64,000 bases of DNA, taken from assembly GCA_964036195.1 (NCBI GenBank), contig OZ038454.1:5704001-5768000 (forward strand). Reading direction: 5' to 3'. Below the pieces are notes generated by a model. That model ran no database searches, was not told where the DNA came from, and was given only the letters and a program-made list of their open reading frames with translations. Every line of letters starts with the position of its first letter. The stretch's first letter is position 1. The position numbers were made by a program, and so were the translations under genes. Origin of the DNA: Sphaerolaimus hirsutus. Lineage: Eukaryota; Nematoda; Chromadorea; Monhysterida; Sphaerolaimidae. Of the stretch, positions 35,474-46,949 are shown piece after piece.

Positions 35474-36343
35474 CCAAATTTGAGCGAGCCTTCCTCAAAG
35501 AAAAATTGATGTACATTTTGGATGCCTTTTGGAATAAACTGCGGTAAATATATTCTCCCTATTGGATTAACCCCCCCCCCCCCGCGAGCGGCCTAAGTAA
35601 ATAATGTCACCCCTCCGTATCCGTATGATGAGAGCATGATATGCAAAATATTATTCATAAATACTACCGTCTTTTGTAAAATAAATGCCTACATAAATAT
35701 ATTCAATCTGTCATCCATTTTTTATTTCCATAAGCTTCAATTCAGCAAACGTGGACAAGTGCCAAAAGAAAAGATATAAATAACTATCAAAGATATGTTC
35801 GCGTGATAGATAGGTAAACCTACAATTGAAAAGCATTTTATAAATTTACTTGTGACTTAAGATGACACCCACCCATATTGTCACTTGTGCTTTGAAATAA
35901 AATGCACATTCATAAGGTATTTTTATCACAAGATGTTTTTCCGACTCGGGTCAGAAATTATATTCAAAATTCGAAAAATATTTCATACTGTCCTTTATTC
36001 GAGAAACTGTACACAACTGGGTAAAAACAAATGCACGAAAGTGAGCAAATGAAACAAGGTGAAGTAATTCTGTAAACAAAAACTCATCGTTTTTCATTAA
36101 AATATCGATTACACAAATTAAAGACCAGTCACAAATTTCACGTTCATAAACTCGTCACAAATGTTCGTACAAACGATGCACCATGCGAAAAAATTTCACT
36201 CTGGTCCAAGAAAAAAATTGATAGAGAAAAAGATACCCGCAGCTAATTTTCGATTTATATATATAAATTTGTAAAAATACAAAAATACATCTTAAATTTC
36301 CGTCAACCCCCCAAAAAACATCAAAATCCTACAAAATGGTACC

Positions 36344-36511
36344 CTAATCACTCTTCCAAACCCTATACCCCCTATAAACAACGCAAACTGTAGCTAAACC
36401 GAACAGAAAAGTGTGCAACATTTTTCGTTTTTGGTCATCCGCATAACGCAGCACCACTACGCTTCCATTGGATATTGACTGAGTTTCCAATTCCAATTTG
36501 GATAATTGAGT
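36344..36511 (-). CDS. Terminal exon with a C-terminal membrane anchor, owner unknown
   Basis: After a good acceptor (CAAAATTTTCAG), 55 codons and a TAG read as a polar, coiled-coil-like segment (TQLSKLELETQ), then LRYADDQKRK and a hydrophobic helix (MLHTFLFGLATVCVVYRGY), ending in a short basic tail. This is the layout of a tail-anchored membrane protein. It lies after the last TGFBRAP1 exon found, but the phase does not fit that exon (36789 donor, phase 2; this exon needs phase 0). It may belong to another gene with unrecognised upstream exons. Confidence 0.5.
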   Translation of the reverse strand, partial: TQLSKLELETQSISNGSVVVLRYADDQKRKMLHTFLFGLATVCVVYRGYRVWKSD

Positions 36512-36788
36512 CTGAAAATTTTGAAAGAATTTTAATTTCAGTCCGTGATCGGGGTGTGTTAGTGATGGGTGGGTAGGGTTCAAACGGGATCCCGATCCCG
36601 ATCCCGGATGTGAACCCTAATTTTATCCCGATATTGTAGTGTCATAATTCGATATTTTATAATGTTTCTAAGTTCAAAAATGTGGTTTGTAAAACTGCCC
36701 CAAATAAATAAAAATTGTAAAAATCACAAATAATACATAATTAGTTTTCGTTGTTCACTCAAACCAGCATCAAAATAAATACACACAC

Positions 36789-39700
36789 CTGAAAGCAATC
36801 ATAACCGTTTCCACCAGCACCTTGTAAGCTCCGCCCACCCTGGGACACATTCTGCAATAGTCCAGTGCGGCTGCGACATCGCCAAGTTCGAAAACGAGCG
36901 CGCGCAGTGCTGATTGGTCGTCGCCATTCTGAGATTGACAGAAAAAAGTTCGCGTCATTGGAAATTGAGATTGGCGCTACACACTGGTCAACTGGTTTCC
37001 TTGTCAATTAATGTTTTAGTTGACAGGTCAGCACAGTTTTCAAGTAGACATGGGGCAATGTCGATAAGGAATTAATATGTGCATTTTAACGCCGATTAGT
37101 AATGGAATGGCGCCACGTGAGGGCGCCAAAGTACGCCGCACCATGATGGCACCCTTTTGCAACTTGTGCACCGGTACCGGGCCATTCAAGAAAGGGTCAG
37201 GATTCCTCAGAAACAAACGCGGCACGACATTTTATGTCCAAAAAAATGGCGCGGCTAATTTTCTGGCGCCAAACATTTTATCAAATAGACATCGCCAATG
37301 GCGCCATAACTAATCTGCTCTAATATCCGCAAAAAGTAATAAACAAACCTTGCCAGCTAAAAATGCCCTTTCAGCAGCTAGAGAAGGGTGTTCCAAATTT
37401 TTCATCATTTCATTTGCATCAAAACAATCTGAGGTGGCAATAAGCTGTCTCAGTATTTTCCGATCATCGTGATCCGGTTTGAACCGTTTAAAACCGGTTT
37501 TTGATTGAGACTTTTCTATTACGCTCTGAGCTAAGATTTGTCCCAGTTGATTGTGCTGGGATGGATCCTGAAAATATTAGAAATTGAATTAAAAAATGAA
37601 AAATAGTAATGAATCTAAAACGCGTACAAAATAAGACCGATTGCAAAAACTATTTAAAAAAGAAATGATAGCAAAAAAACCACTAACTTGTGATTCCATT
37701 TCCAAAACTAAAATACACAATAAGCACTTGAAAGTTTCAGGTTCCCCTTTCACTGCCTCAATAGCATCAGAATAACTTGGCATAATGCCAACAATAGATT
37801 TTGCAATCATTTCACACTTTTTCTGGTATATTTCTTGATTGCATGATTTTCTCACATGTGTCATGATCCATTGGAGGTGTTTCGACCAAATTTTTGGCTC
37901 TTTGCATCTGAAAAATACAACCGGGAATTAGATTCAATTGTTATCATTTTTGACAGTCGGACAAATGACTGTCAATTAAACACTACAGTAAATCCCCATT
38001 TGAGTTTCCTGTCAAATAAAATTGGCAGTAGAGTTGGGCGAAATTTAGTTATTTCTGAGGCCGAAGTTTTCATTAATATTTTTGAAAAATACTTTGTTAA
38101 ATTGAAAATTCAGTCATCAATTTAAATGAAACTACCGTATTACCTCGAATTATCCCCCCCTTGAATTAACCCCCCCCCCCTCGAAATACCCCCCTAAATT
38201 TCGGCTGAGGAAATAATAAACCCCCCCCTCGAAATACCCCCCTAAAATTGAGTGTAACGTGAACGTACTTGACAAATACCGCAGTTTGTGATCTGTAATA
38301 TGCAGAACACACGTTAAAACTGATGATTAAGTGACGTTAGGGAAGGGTTTTTGTGTATATACAGTAATATATGCCTATAAACACATATAAATCTATGTGA
38401 TTGTTCGTCTTTTCTACGTCTGCGTATGGGGAATTTCCGAAAATTTCTGGCGAAATAATAGACCCACCCCCTCGAATAAACCCCCCCCCCCCCCCCTCGA
38501 ATTATCCCCCCCTCAAATTTTGCTGGCGAAATAATAAACCCCCTAGGGGTATTTCGAGGTAATACGGTATGTGAATCGCAAAATTTGACAAAAATCACTC
38601 ACTGGGCTGCTGAAATAAACCGTTTTTATTTCTGGCAAGGATAAAAATACACTGTTTTATAATTGTGCAATTTTAAAAACATCAAAAAAGCAAAACTTCT
38701 AGAAACAGAACGACGTATACTCACCCTAACAAAATGTTGAAAACATTTTCGATGCCAGGGAAATTATCATCACTGAATTTCCCTTCACACAATTGTTGGC
38801 ATAAATCCAACGCTTCTGGAAACTTGCCAAAATGGTTTAAAATAAGCGTCAAGCTCCAATAGGCACCATTTATTTTGAACCAGCCAATACAATCAGTTAA
38901 ATTGCAAGACAATTCGGGATCTTCCAATTTCAAACATTCATCAAAGTATACGTCGATTTTTTGACACAATTTTACCAATGTCGTGTCAACATCCTGCGAA
39001 ATTTTCGAAATTTAAGCAGCTAATAATTAAAACGTATAACCCAAAATAACTATTTTGAACGTGAAGATGGGCAAAATGATGAAAAAATTAAATCGGGAGA
39101 AAAATACTGCCAAAAAGGGAGAGCTGAGCGATTTGGGGGGGGGGGGTGACGAAATAGATAGATATCTGGAGCTTCGGAGGTGGGGGTAACCCACAGCACC
39201 CCATCGGAGACCCCCGCACTACACCGCTTATATTTACAAATCGAAAACAATCAAAACTAAATTCACTCACCATCAAAAAACTTCCGTCCCAACTACGCCC
39301 ATTTTTCTCTCTACAGTGTAACAATAAATTGCGAAGAAACATATTTGCATTTGCACATTGTTCAAGTGTTTTTGCAACTTTTTCGATGTTTGGCAATGAG
39401 TGAATTATGTCTTTTGAGCGTGTAAAATCGCTGGTCGACGGCAATAGGCCAGTGAATAAACTGATTATCTGAGAGGAAAAATGGAGATTTGTTATGATTC
39501 AGATGCATAAATACGGGGCCCGTTTGAACATTTGAAAGCATACGAAATGTAAGGCACAATTTGGTCGAACTTATTGGTGTGAATTGCGAAGTTTCTGGAC
39601 ATTTAGTGTCATTAAAAATTCTACACAAAAATGTGACAACATTTACTTATCCAACTGTTGAGGGACGAAATTCTATCGTTTTTTTACAGTTTTCCAGAAA

Positions 39701-42700
39701 TCAGAAACTCTTTCAGATAAAAAGAAGCAAACCTCTCTCAAATCCACTCCGCAATTTTGAAAAACGCCCAATGCCGTATCAAAATCACATTTTTCCAGCA
39801 GTTTGAAACCGGCCGTACACATTAATTCTTCATATGTCTGCAAAAAAGTACTGAAATATTTTTTTTAAATTTTTTAAATTTTATAATTGTAAATTAAAAA
39901 ATTAACCTGAAACGCATTAGGATCTCTCTCATTTGCGATGTCATGGGAATCAGCCAACGTCAATGCCTCAGATATCCTTTCGTCGCTGATTAATGCGGTC
40001 ATCTGGGAAAAAATTTAAGACTAAAATTTTCATTTATTTTTAAATAACAGTGGCGACAACCGCAAAAAGCCACGATTAAAATCAGTTCAAAATAGTCCAT
40101 TTTCCAGTAAAATTTTTTATTATTTAAAAAAACGTTTTTCAAACCAACCCGCTGCAACCAGTTCACAGCCGTGAGCAAAACCACCGAACCAGCACCAGTT
40201 ACGCAAATTACGCCATCGCAGTAATCCACTTTACCACCGATATTTTCTCTCGCCAAAGGAGCGTCCAGTCGCTGTTTGATTTTTTGGTCATTCATGCTGA
40301 AAAAAGTTCGAAGAATTTTTTTTTTAAACAAATGTAATGTGTTCAGATTTTGTAGCACACTAACTTGGTGTACAATGAAAATTAAAAGATTACCGGAAAT
40401 AATCAGGAATACCTAGCTGAAAAAAGTCAAAATAATATAGGGTTAGGGTGTCAAAAAAAATTTTTTTACGGAAAACGGAAAACGGAAAGGTAAAATTTTT
40501 TCACTTTACGGAAAACGGAAAACGGAAAGGTAAAAAAAAAATTTCTGCCGGAAAACGGAAAACGGAAAGGTAAAAAAATTTCACTCAGCGGAAAACGGAA
40601 AGGTAAAAAAAAATTGTCGGCCGGAAAACGGAAAACGGAAAAATGAAATGCCGGAAAACGGAAAACGGAAAGCAAAATTTTCACGGAAACGGAAAAAATA
40701 AATTGAAATTAGCACGGTAATAGACAAATTTGCAGAAGGAAAACCTGCATGCAGGTTTGCCTGTTTGGCTTTGATTGTGGTAGCTGTACATTCTGCAACT
40801 ATGGATCATGCCTGTAACTTCACTTGTAGTTCAAGCTTAACTGAACCAACAAAAAATCATCAAAAAGTAGCCATAGTGGCCATAGGAAAGGAAACACTAT
40901 GACAATTTCACAGTCTAGAAGCAGTGGGAATCACTGATGATGATAAACAACATTTATCATTATCACTTGGCGATGATAATAAACAACATTTATGTCGATA
41001 ACTTCATCATGAGTGTCACGAATGAAGTTGAAGCTTTAGAACTATATTACAAAGTCAGAGCTTTATTTAACCAATGTTCTATGAACATGAGGGAATGGCT
41101 GTCAAACTCCAGATCAGTCATGAATGAAATAGCAGAAAACGACAGGAGTCCAAAGGTGAATAAAATTGTCGCAGTAATGGGCATGAAATAAAATCACTGA
41201 ATGGACATGCTGGCAATATCAACACCAAAATTGCAAATTGACAGCATCACAACACCAACCAGACGGAACTTGAATAAATTTTTGGTGTCAGCATATGACC
41301 CAATTGGGTTCACAGCACCTGTTTCACTGACCCTGAAATCCCAGTTGTCAATGCTGCTCCAAGAGACAAAACAACACAATGGGATGAGCCAATTGAAGAT
41401 AAATACAGATTGGAAAAACAATGGAAAAATGCCAGAAAACTGAAAATCGAGCCAGAAAATGGAAAAATGGCCTGGTAAAATAGAAACGGAAAGGTAAAAA
41501 TTTTTCAGCCGGAAAACGGAAAAATGGACCGGAAAAACGGAAACGGAAAGGTAAAAAATTTTCAGCTGCCGGAAAACGGAAAACGGAAAGGTAAAAATTT
41601 TTCGGCTGCCGGAAAACGGAAAACGGAAAGGTAAAATTTTTTCGGCTGCCGGAAAACGGAAAACGGAAAGGTAAAAAATTTTCCTGCGGAAAGGCGGAAA
41701 CGGAAAACGGAAACGGAAATTTGACACCCTATATAGGGTTGAAGTTTTCGAGAAAGGGGGATGGGCACTCGACAAAATTTCGTGACTCATATAGTCCAGT
41801 GGTCAATTCTAGTACGGCAAACGGTACGAATTTTCGGTAAGCAGCACGGTCAAGGACGTATCCAGGGGGGGGGGGGCGGGGGGGGCTGCAGCCCCCCCCC
41901 TTCCCGGGGTGAGACCCAAAAAGTCCCGGAAAATGCCACTTTTCCTATATATTTTCCGATGTTTCTTAAAAATTTTGCGCGCAAGCGCGCAATTTCGTTC
42001 CCATGCATTGTATTTTCAGCGGATCGGCCCCTGTAAACCAATATACTCGGAAATAAAACCCATTTTTGCGATTTTCGCTGTATATGTATGCATTTTACAT
42101 ACATATAAAGCGGTTCCTGGCGCTGGCGCCAACGCCAATAGCGCCATGGAATGGTGCCTTTGTATGGCGCTAGCGCCAAAACGCTTTTCCGTCCCTATAT
42201 AGGGAAAAATTTTAGGGGGGGGGGGCTGAGCCCCCCCCGTTCGCCGGCCCCCGTAAACAAGCAGCCCCCCCCGCTCAAAAATCCTGGATACGTCCCTGAG
42301 CACGGTAAAAACTTTTTACTTCATAATAAATGTGTCAGTGCTTCACTAAACGCTTGGATTTTTTTTACTCCATATTTGAACAAATATTTAAATTTTCGAA
42401 TTTACAACGCAACAAGTGTCAGAATCAATATTCAACTTCACTATATCAGTATTTATATTTTTACGACTCCATATTTCGCAGGAGAAAGAATACCACCTTA
42501 CTGGCACTGTTGAGAAGTGTAGTACTTTTATTTAAATTCAAGGTTAGAATTGAAAGTTTGCGGTTACAATATATCTAAAAACATTGACACTGCGGTGCAG
42601 CGGCGTTACCATTTTGGCAAAATATCTATTTATGAGGAGATTTATGGCATTAATTGCGAAAAGAAAACTTAATGGCGCTAATAAAAAACTCCATATAGCG

Positions 42701-45622
42701 CCATTTTCGTGGCGTTTTCCCCAACACCAAAAATACACGCCTCCCTTCAAACTCACTCATAAACAGTCAGAAACCGAGTGCCAAGCGCCAAAACATAGGG
42801 CCATTTCGTAGCCAAACTGTGTACATTTGCGTCGCCAGCCCACAGCAAAGGCGGTCTCGAAGAAATTCCCGATTTGTCAGTGAAAACGCCCAGACCTTGC
42901 ATGCCGCAGACCAGGAATTCTGACTATGAAGGAAAGTTTGAAATGAATTTTTTCATGGAACATTTTTCTGGTTTGTTGAATTCTTGTATTTATTTTTTGA
43001 ATTTGAATTTGCCGTGCGTAAACGAGCTTGCAGGTTTCAGCTGTCAGCTTATATGCAGTCAAGCACAATTGATGGGGATTTATTTTGACTTATTTTGGTG
43101 AACTCAAATGTAGGGATGGAAAAAAAGCGCTTTTTGTTAACGGCCCCGCTTTTTTTAAAAAAAAACGCGCTTTTTTCGCTTTTTTTCAAAAATTGTCAAG
43201 ACGTTACCTAAAAAGCTCCCAAATATGGTCCTGAGTCAATATATACAGGTATATCAGACAAGTGGCAGTACTTGTGATGATATGTAACCATAGAATGGCT
43301 ATGTAATCATCTGATGGCATTATAAGTGCTGATTTCTGCCAAAAAATCCAATTTTATGTCAACTAATTATGTATATCGCCGTTTTTGAATATTTCTTGAC
43401 TGCAAGTGAAGTTAGGCATGGAATAGTCCTTAAATTTGGGTATAAAAGATGGCTAATACATGACAGTGATGTTTCACACTGTAGAAAAGTGGAAGCACAT
43501 TGGCTGGATATTATTTACTACACTGACATATCTCCTCAACTTATTGTTACATGATACCATGCAGGAATAGAAGCAATGCCACTAAAATGCTACAAAACCA
43601 ATGAAAACAACCACCAATGGCAATTTGCATGTGAAATTATGCGCTTGCGCGCAAAAAAATTTGCAGAATACCTAGTGCATGAGTACTAAAATTTTTGCCA
43701 GCGCTTTTTTTTAAAAAAAAGCGGCGTTTTTTTTAAAAAAAGCGCTTGAAAAAAAGCGCTTGCCATCCATACTCAAATGCATTCAAGGCTGATTTATGGG
43801 TTTCATAAATTCGGTTGAAAACTAGTGTGCATTGATTTTGATGAAACTTCAAAAACGTTTAAAAAATATTGAAAAACATTGAAAGTCCGTTAATAACCAA
43901 TAATACAGAAACGAACCTGGCCAACAGATTGAACCAATGGCTTAGAATCATTTGCATCTATGGGAAACAATGGCGTCAACTGTTTGGAAACACATTCATA
44001 CACAAAATAGTGACTTGTGGTTCCGAAACACAGCAATGAACCATTGTAGGACTGAAGGAAAAATGTCATGAATATGTGAATGTGAAAAATGTCATGAATT
44101 GCTAATGGTGAAATTAAATTTTAATTGTGGTCAATCTAGAAATAAAATCTAGATCCATGTTTCGAAATATTGCTTCAGCTGATTTTAACGACTTTTGAAT
44201 GCTGAGATTTCACTGCAATTCTCATTTCATTCCGAACTACTCAACTTTTCCAGTTTAAACAGCGTATTTTTAGCATTTTTAGGAAAAAAATGCTGGCATT
44301 TTTAAACATAAAAATTACTGACCAGAGCCAATGGAGGGGCATCGGCAGAAACTGTAGATTGCCAATGTATTGTTTCCGTGTCCAAACGGCACAGGAGAAT
44401 TTTCTTTGATTTGACACCCACTGCAACCTGAAAAGTTTCAAATGTAAAAATGAAAGAACATGGAATGATTTTTATACGAACATAATTTTTAAATGAACAA
44501 TGAAACTAAGAAATATGTATTAGTTTTTTTACAAACCTGAACAGAAAATGGATCATCTTCATCTTGACATTCAGGATTTCCATTCAGCGCCACGCAAGTG
44601 ACATTTTTGAACCTGGCCGTCCCTAAAGTTTCCAGACAATTCAAAGAAAGCACAAACAAATGTCCCGCAGCGTGCACCAAAAGTCGATCTAGGGCTGATG
44701 CTGAGTCAATTTCGATTATTTCTGATGTTTGATCCTGAAAAGGATTTTTGAGAACTTTTGAGTGTCAGAAAATCGAGTTTAGGTGATGCAGTTAAGAATT
44801 ACTGGGATGCATGCATTTTTCGCATTGCATACAAAACAAAGTTTGAGAAATATTTCCAGATCAGATGTTCGTACCGCCGTTAAAAAAAACTGACAAACAA
44901 AAAAATCAACGGTTCAACTGAGTTATATTCCTCAGAAAATTTTAAATTTCGCGGTTTCGCGCCATGGGTAAGAGAATAAACATCCTTGGTCCAGGGATTC
45001 AACGTAAGACTAAAGTAAGAATAATTTGGTGAACAGATTTTTTGAGTGCATCTGAGTTTACCAGTGTTATTTTAACCACCATCAACTGTAGTTGACGAAC
45101 AGATCATTCCGGTAAACTCAGATGCGCTAAGCTAAAAATGAGTTTAACCAATTCTCAGTTTACCATTAGTAAAGTAGTGCACGCAGCGCCAAACCCGTCA
45201 AACTGAATACGTAAATGAGTTTAAAAAATTGTATTGCGCAACGACGCGCAGAAGCCCATTCTGAATATCAAGGCAACTGAATGTAACTCAGTTCTCCTAA
45301 ATCAACCTGTGTCACATCTGCACCCAATCCCGCCACAAATTTCGACGTTTTCTGATCATAATTATAGGAAAACACGTGACCAGTACTTGTGCCGATGAAA
45401 AGTCTATCCGCGACACAATGCGCACTGGAAATCTGCGCAAATAGTGAGAAATTGAAAAATCGTTTGTTAACTTGGCACTGTGCCAAATGAAGAAACTAAT
45501 AATTTGAGATAGTGGTTTGCTTTCCAAACAAAAATGACCCACAAAATAAAACTCACTTCAAAGTCACGATTGCTACCGCTCAATTCCAATGTCGCTTTTA
45601 CGGAGAAAACATCGTCAACCAT
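36789..45622 (-). CDS. TGFBRAP1: TGFBRAP1 / Vps3-like CORVET subunit, C-terminus not found
   Basis: TGFBRAP1 is the animal Vps3-type subunit of the CORVET tether on early endosomes. Fourteen exons on the minus strand: 45557-45622, 45307-45432, 44537-44734, 44323-44427, 43917-44051, 42757-42923, 40149-40296, 39907-40002, 39733-39837, 39271-39468, 38725-38993, 37688-37907, 37349-37567 and 36789-36928, with phase kept at each junction. The N-terminal half is a CNH beta-propeller: RLFIGTSTGHVFSY, SASALDRLLV, VALNGNPE, DDPFSVQV, GLGVFTDKSGIS. It is followed by helical repeats: SDERISEALTLA, LLPSTSDFTRS, DVDTTLVKL, RALVFELGDVAAALDYC. These match human TGFBRAP1 in order. About 730 residues are covered, against about 860 in human. 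The last part (Vps39_2-type region and C-terminal zinc-finger cysteines) is not found downstream. The start ATG at 45622 fits the short human N-terminus. Confidence 0.92.
38133..38569. mobile_element. Palindromic CCGTATTACCTCGAA MITE in a TGFBRAP1 intron
   Basis: Ends TACCGTATTACCTCGAA and TTTCGAGGTAATACGGTA; internal text is shared with 4408-4844 in inverse orientation (ACACACGTTAAAACTGATGA, TACGTCTGCGTATGGGG). It sits between exons 37688-37907 and 38725-38993. Confidence 0.85.
40444..41731. mobile_element. TAGGG-end element of GGAAAACGGAAAGGT words carrying a retroelement fragment
   Basis: The terminal inverted repeats TAGGGTGTCAAA and TTTGACACCCTA are flanked by an exact 8-bp duplication TATAGGGT (40436-40443 and 41732-41739). 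The left arm (40465-40710) and right arm (41470-41725) are iterations of CGGAAAACGGAAAGGTAAAA in the same direction, unlike a normal foldback. Between them lies about 750 bp of other DNA with a decayed BEL/Pao reverse-transcriptase fragment. It lies in the TGFBRAP1 intron between exons 40149-40296 and 42757-42923. Confidence 0.9.
40937..41443 (+). pseudogene. BEL/Pao retrotransposon reverse-transcriptase fragment, decayed
   Basis: Two open pieces in one frame (40937-41191 and 41201-41443) are separated by two stops. The first reads IYVDNFIMSVTNEVEALELY, where YVDN stands in the place of the RT catalytic YVDD, then a MNMREWLSNS segment typical of BEL/Pao RT (fNLRKWxSN). The second reads FLVSAYDPIGFTAPVSL, the conserved LYDPLGxLAPVxL motif just after the RT. 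The Asp-to-Asn change, the stops and the absence of gag, protease, RNase H, integrase and LTRs show it is inactive. It is contained within the TAGGG element arms. Confidence 0.85.
41851..42298. mobile_element. hAT-type MITE, CAAGGACGTATCCAGG copy
   Basis: Ends CAAGGACGTATCCAGG and CCTGGATACGTCCCTG with the exact 8-bp duplication AGCACGGT (41843-41850 and 42299-42306). The interior has a GCGCGCAAGCGCGC palindrome, a GGCGCC cluster and C-run/G-run arms. TGFBRAP1 intron. Confidence 0.93.
43111..43771. mobile_element. TAGGG-end element of AAAAAAAGCGC words
   Basis: The left end TAGGGATGGAAAAAAAGCGC and right end GCGCTTGCCATCCATA are imperfect inverted repeats. The 8-bp duplication CTCAAATG is exact (43103-43110 and 43772-43779). 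The middle shares text with 17574-18252, inverted, including a GCGCTTGCGCGC palindrome. TGFBRAP1 intron. Confidence 0.92.
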
Positions 45623-45829
45623 TCTCACATTACACGATTTACCCGGATTTATGTTTGATCACTTTTTTAAACAAACAATCGAATTGGATACGAACGAATG
45701 TTTTTATGAAACGAGAAATACTAATTGAACCAAAAATACAGTGAAAACGTTTTTTTGGAAAATGTTTCATTTTGTTTTTTTAAGAATTGTTTATTATAGG
45801 TAAAATGTTTCAGCCCCAAAGCCTGAAAA

Positions 45830-46085
45830 GCGTAAAGTCAAGCGTCAAATGTCATGGAAAATGTCAATCCCAGCAAAATAAAGAAAATATTTTATTACTG
45901 AACTTTGCATGACAATTGACATTTGTCTGACACTTTGCATGACAATTGACAAATTTGTATGACATTTGTCATGATATTTGATTTGACATTACACTTTACA
46001 GGACTTGGAATGGTATCTGGGGGTATTTCGATGGAGGGGATCAGTTCAAGGGGGTATAAATCGGGGAAATACGGTAGTTGTAGGT
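45830..46085. repeat. CAGTCCCAGACC-type remnant and a short CGAGGAAATAC remnant
   Basis: GTCAAATGTCATGGAAAATG and CATTACACTTTACAGGACTT are the arms of a decayed CAGTCCCAGACC element. Positions 46020-46075 (GGTATTTCGATGG ... GGGGAAATACGGTA) are a half copy of a palindromic MITE. This lies in the 1.3-kb interval between the divergent TGFBRAP1 and Lifeguard copy 1 starts. The rest of that interval shows no exon. Confidence 0.5.
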
Positions 46086-46949
46086 ATGCTAAATATTATA
46101 ATACTTTTTGGCTATCAATATAGCACTACTGGAAAAATACGGAATGAGCATGTTTCAAGGTGATTAACAAGCTTTTTTAGCAAAAAAAACGGCACGTTTT
46201 CTATGGCATGCTTACTTGAGAAGTCTGACTCGAAGTGAAGTTATAAATTGCGATACTATTTTTTGTTTCTGGTGACTCCAAAAACGATTTTTTTTTGTGG
46301 AACCGACCCGGTCCCGCTAGTGGTGCGATTTACCTAAATAAGTAATTAGTATCACTTTTTATTTTTTATTTTAAAAAATCCCAAATTATTAGTTATCATT
46401 TTTTATAATCATCCAAAAAAAAATTTATGCATCTATTTATTTACCTACTTATACTCTGGTGTGATTTGATACTGTGCACACGCAGTTACATTTATTTCAC
46501 GTCTTCACGCTGCAACATGCAAACTAGTAATATGAACGTGCCAGTAAAATGGCGCTGTTCAGAATACAGCCGCTGGGTTTCAAAAATACCATTTTTCGTA
46601 TGGCGCCCAGCACTATTTTTGTAAAGGCGCAATGGCACTCTGAGCGTCATGTGTTCTGGCACTAGTTGGCACAGTGCCAACATGTACATATAGTCGATTA
46701 TGGCTGCAGTGTATCAAATTTATATCCCATTTTTTCCACCATTACAAGTGTATGTATTTAGGTATATTCGCATCTATTCACGTGTATTGTTGACGACTGT
46801 TACCATGACTTCTTTGTGTACTGTATTCATGAGTTCAAAGCGATTTTGCCAAGAAAACCTTAAACTGAATGTAAACTGATGAAAACGTAATTTTTACCAT
46901 AATTTAAATAATGGAAAAACCAAAATATTGTTAAAACCTAAAAGTCAAG

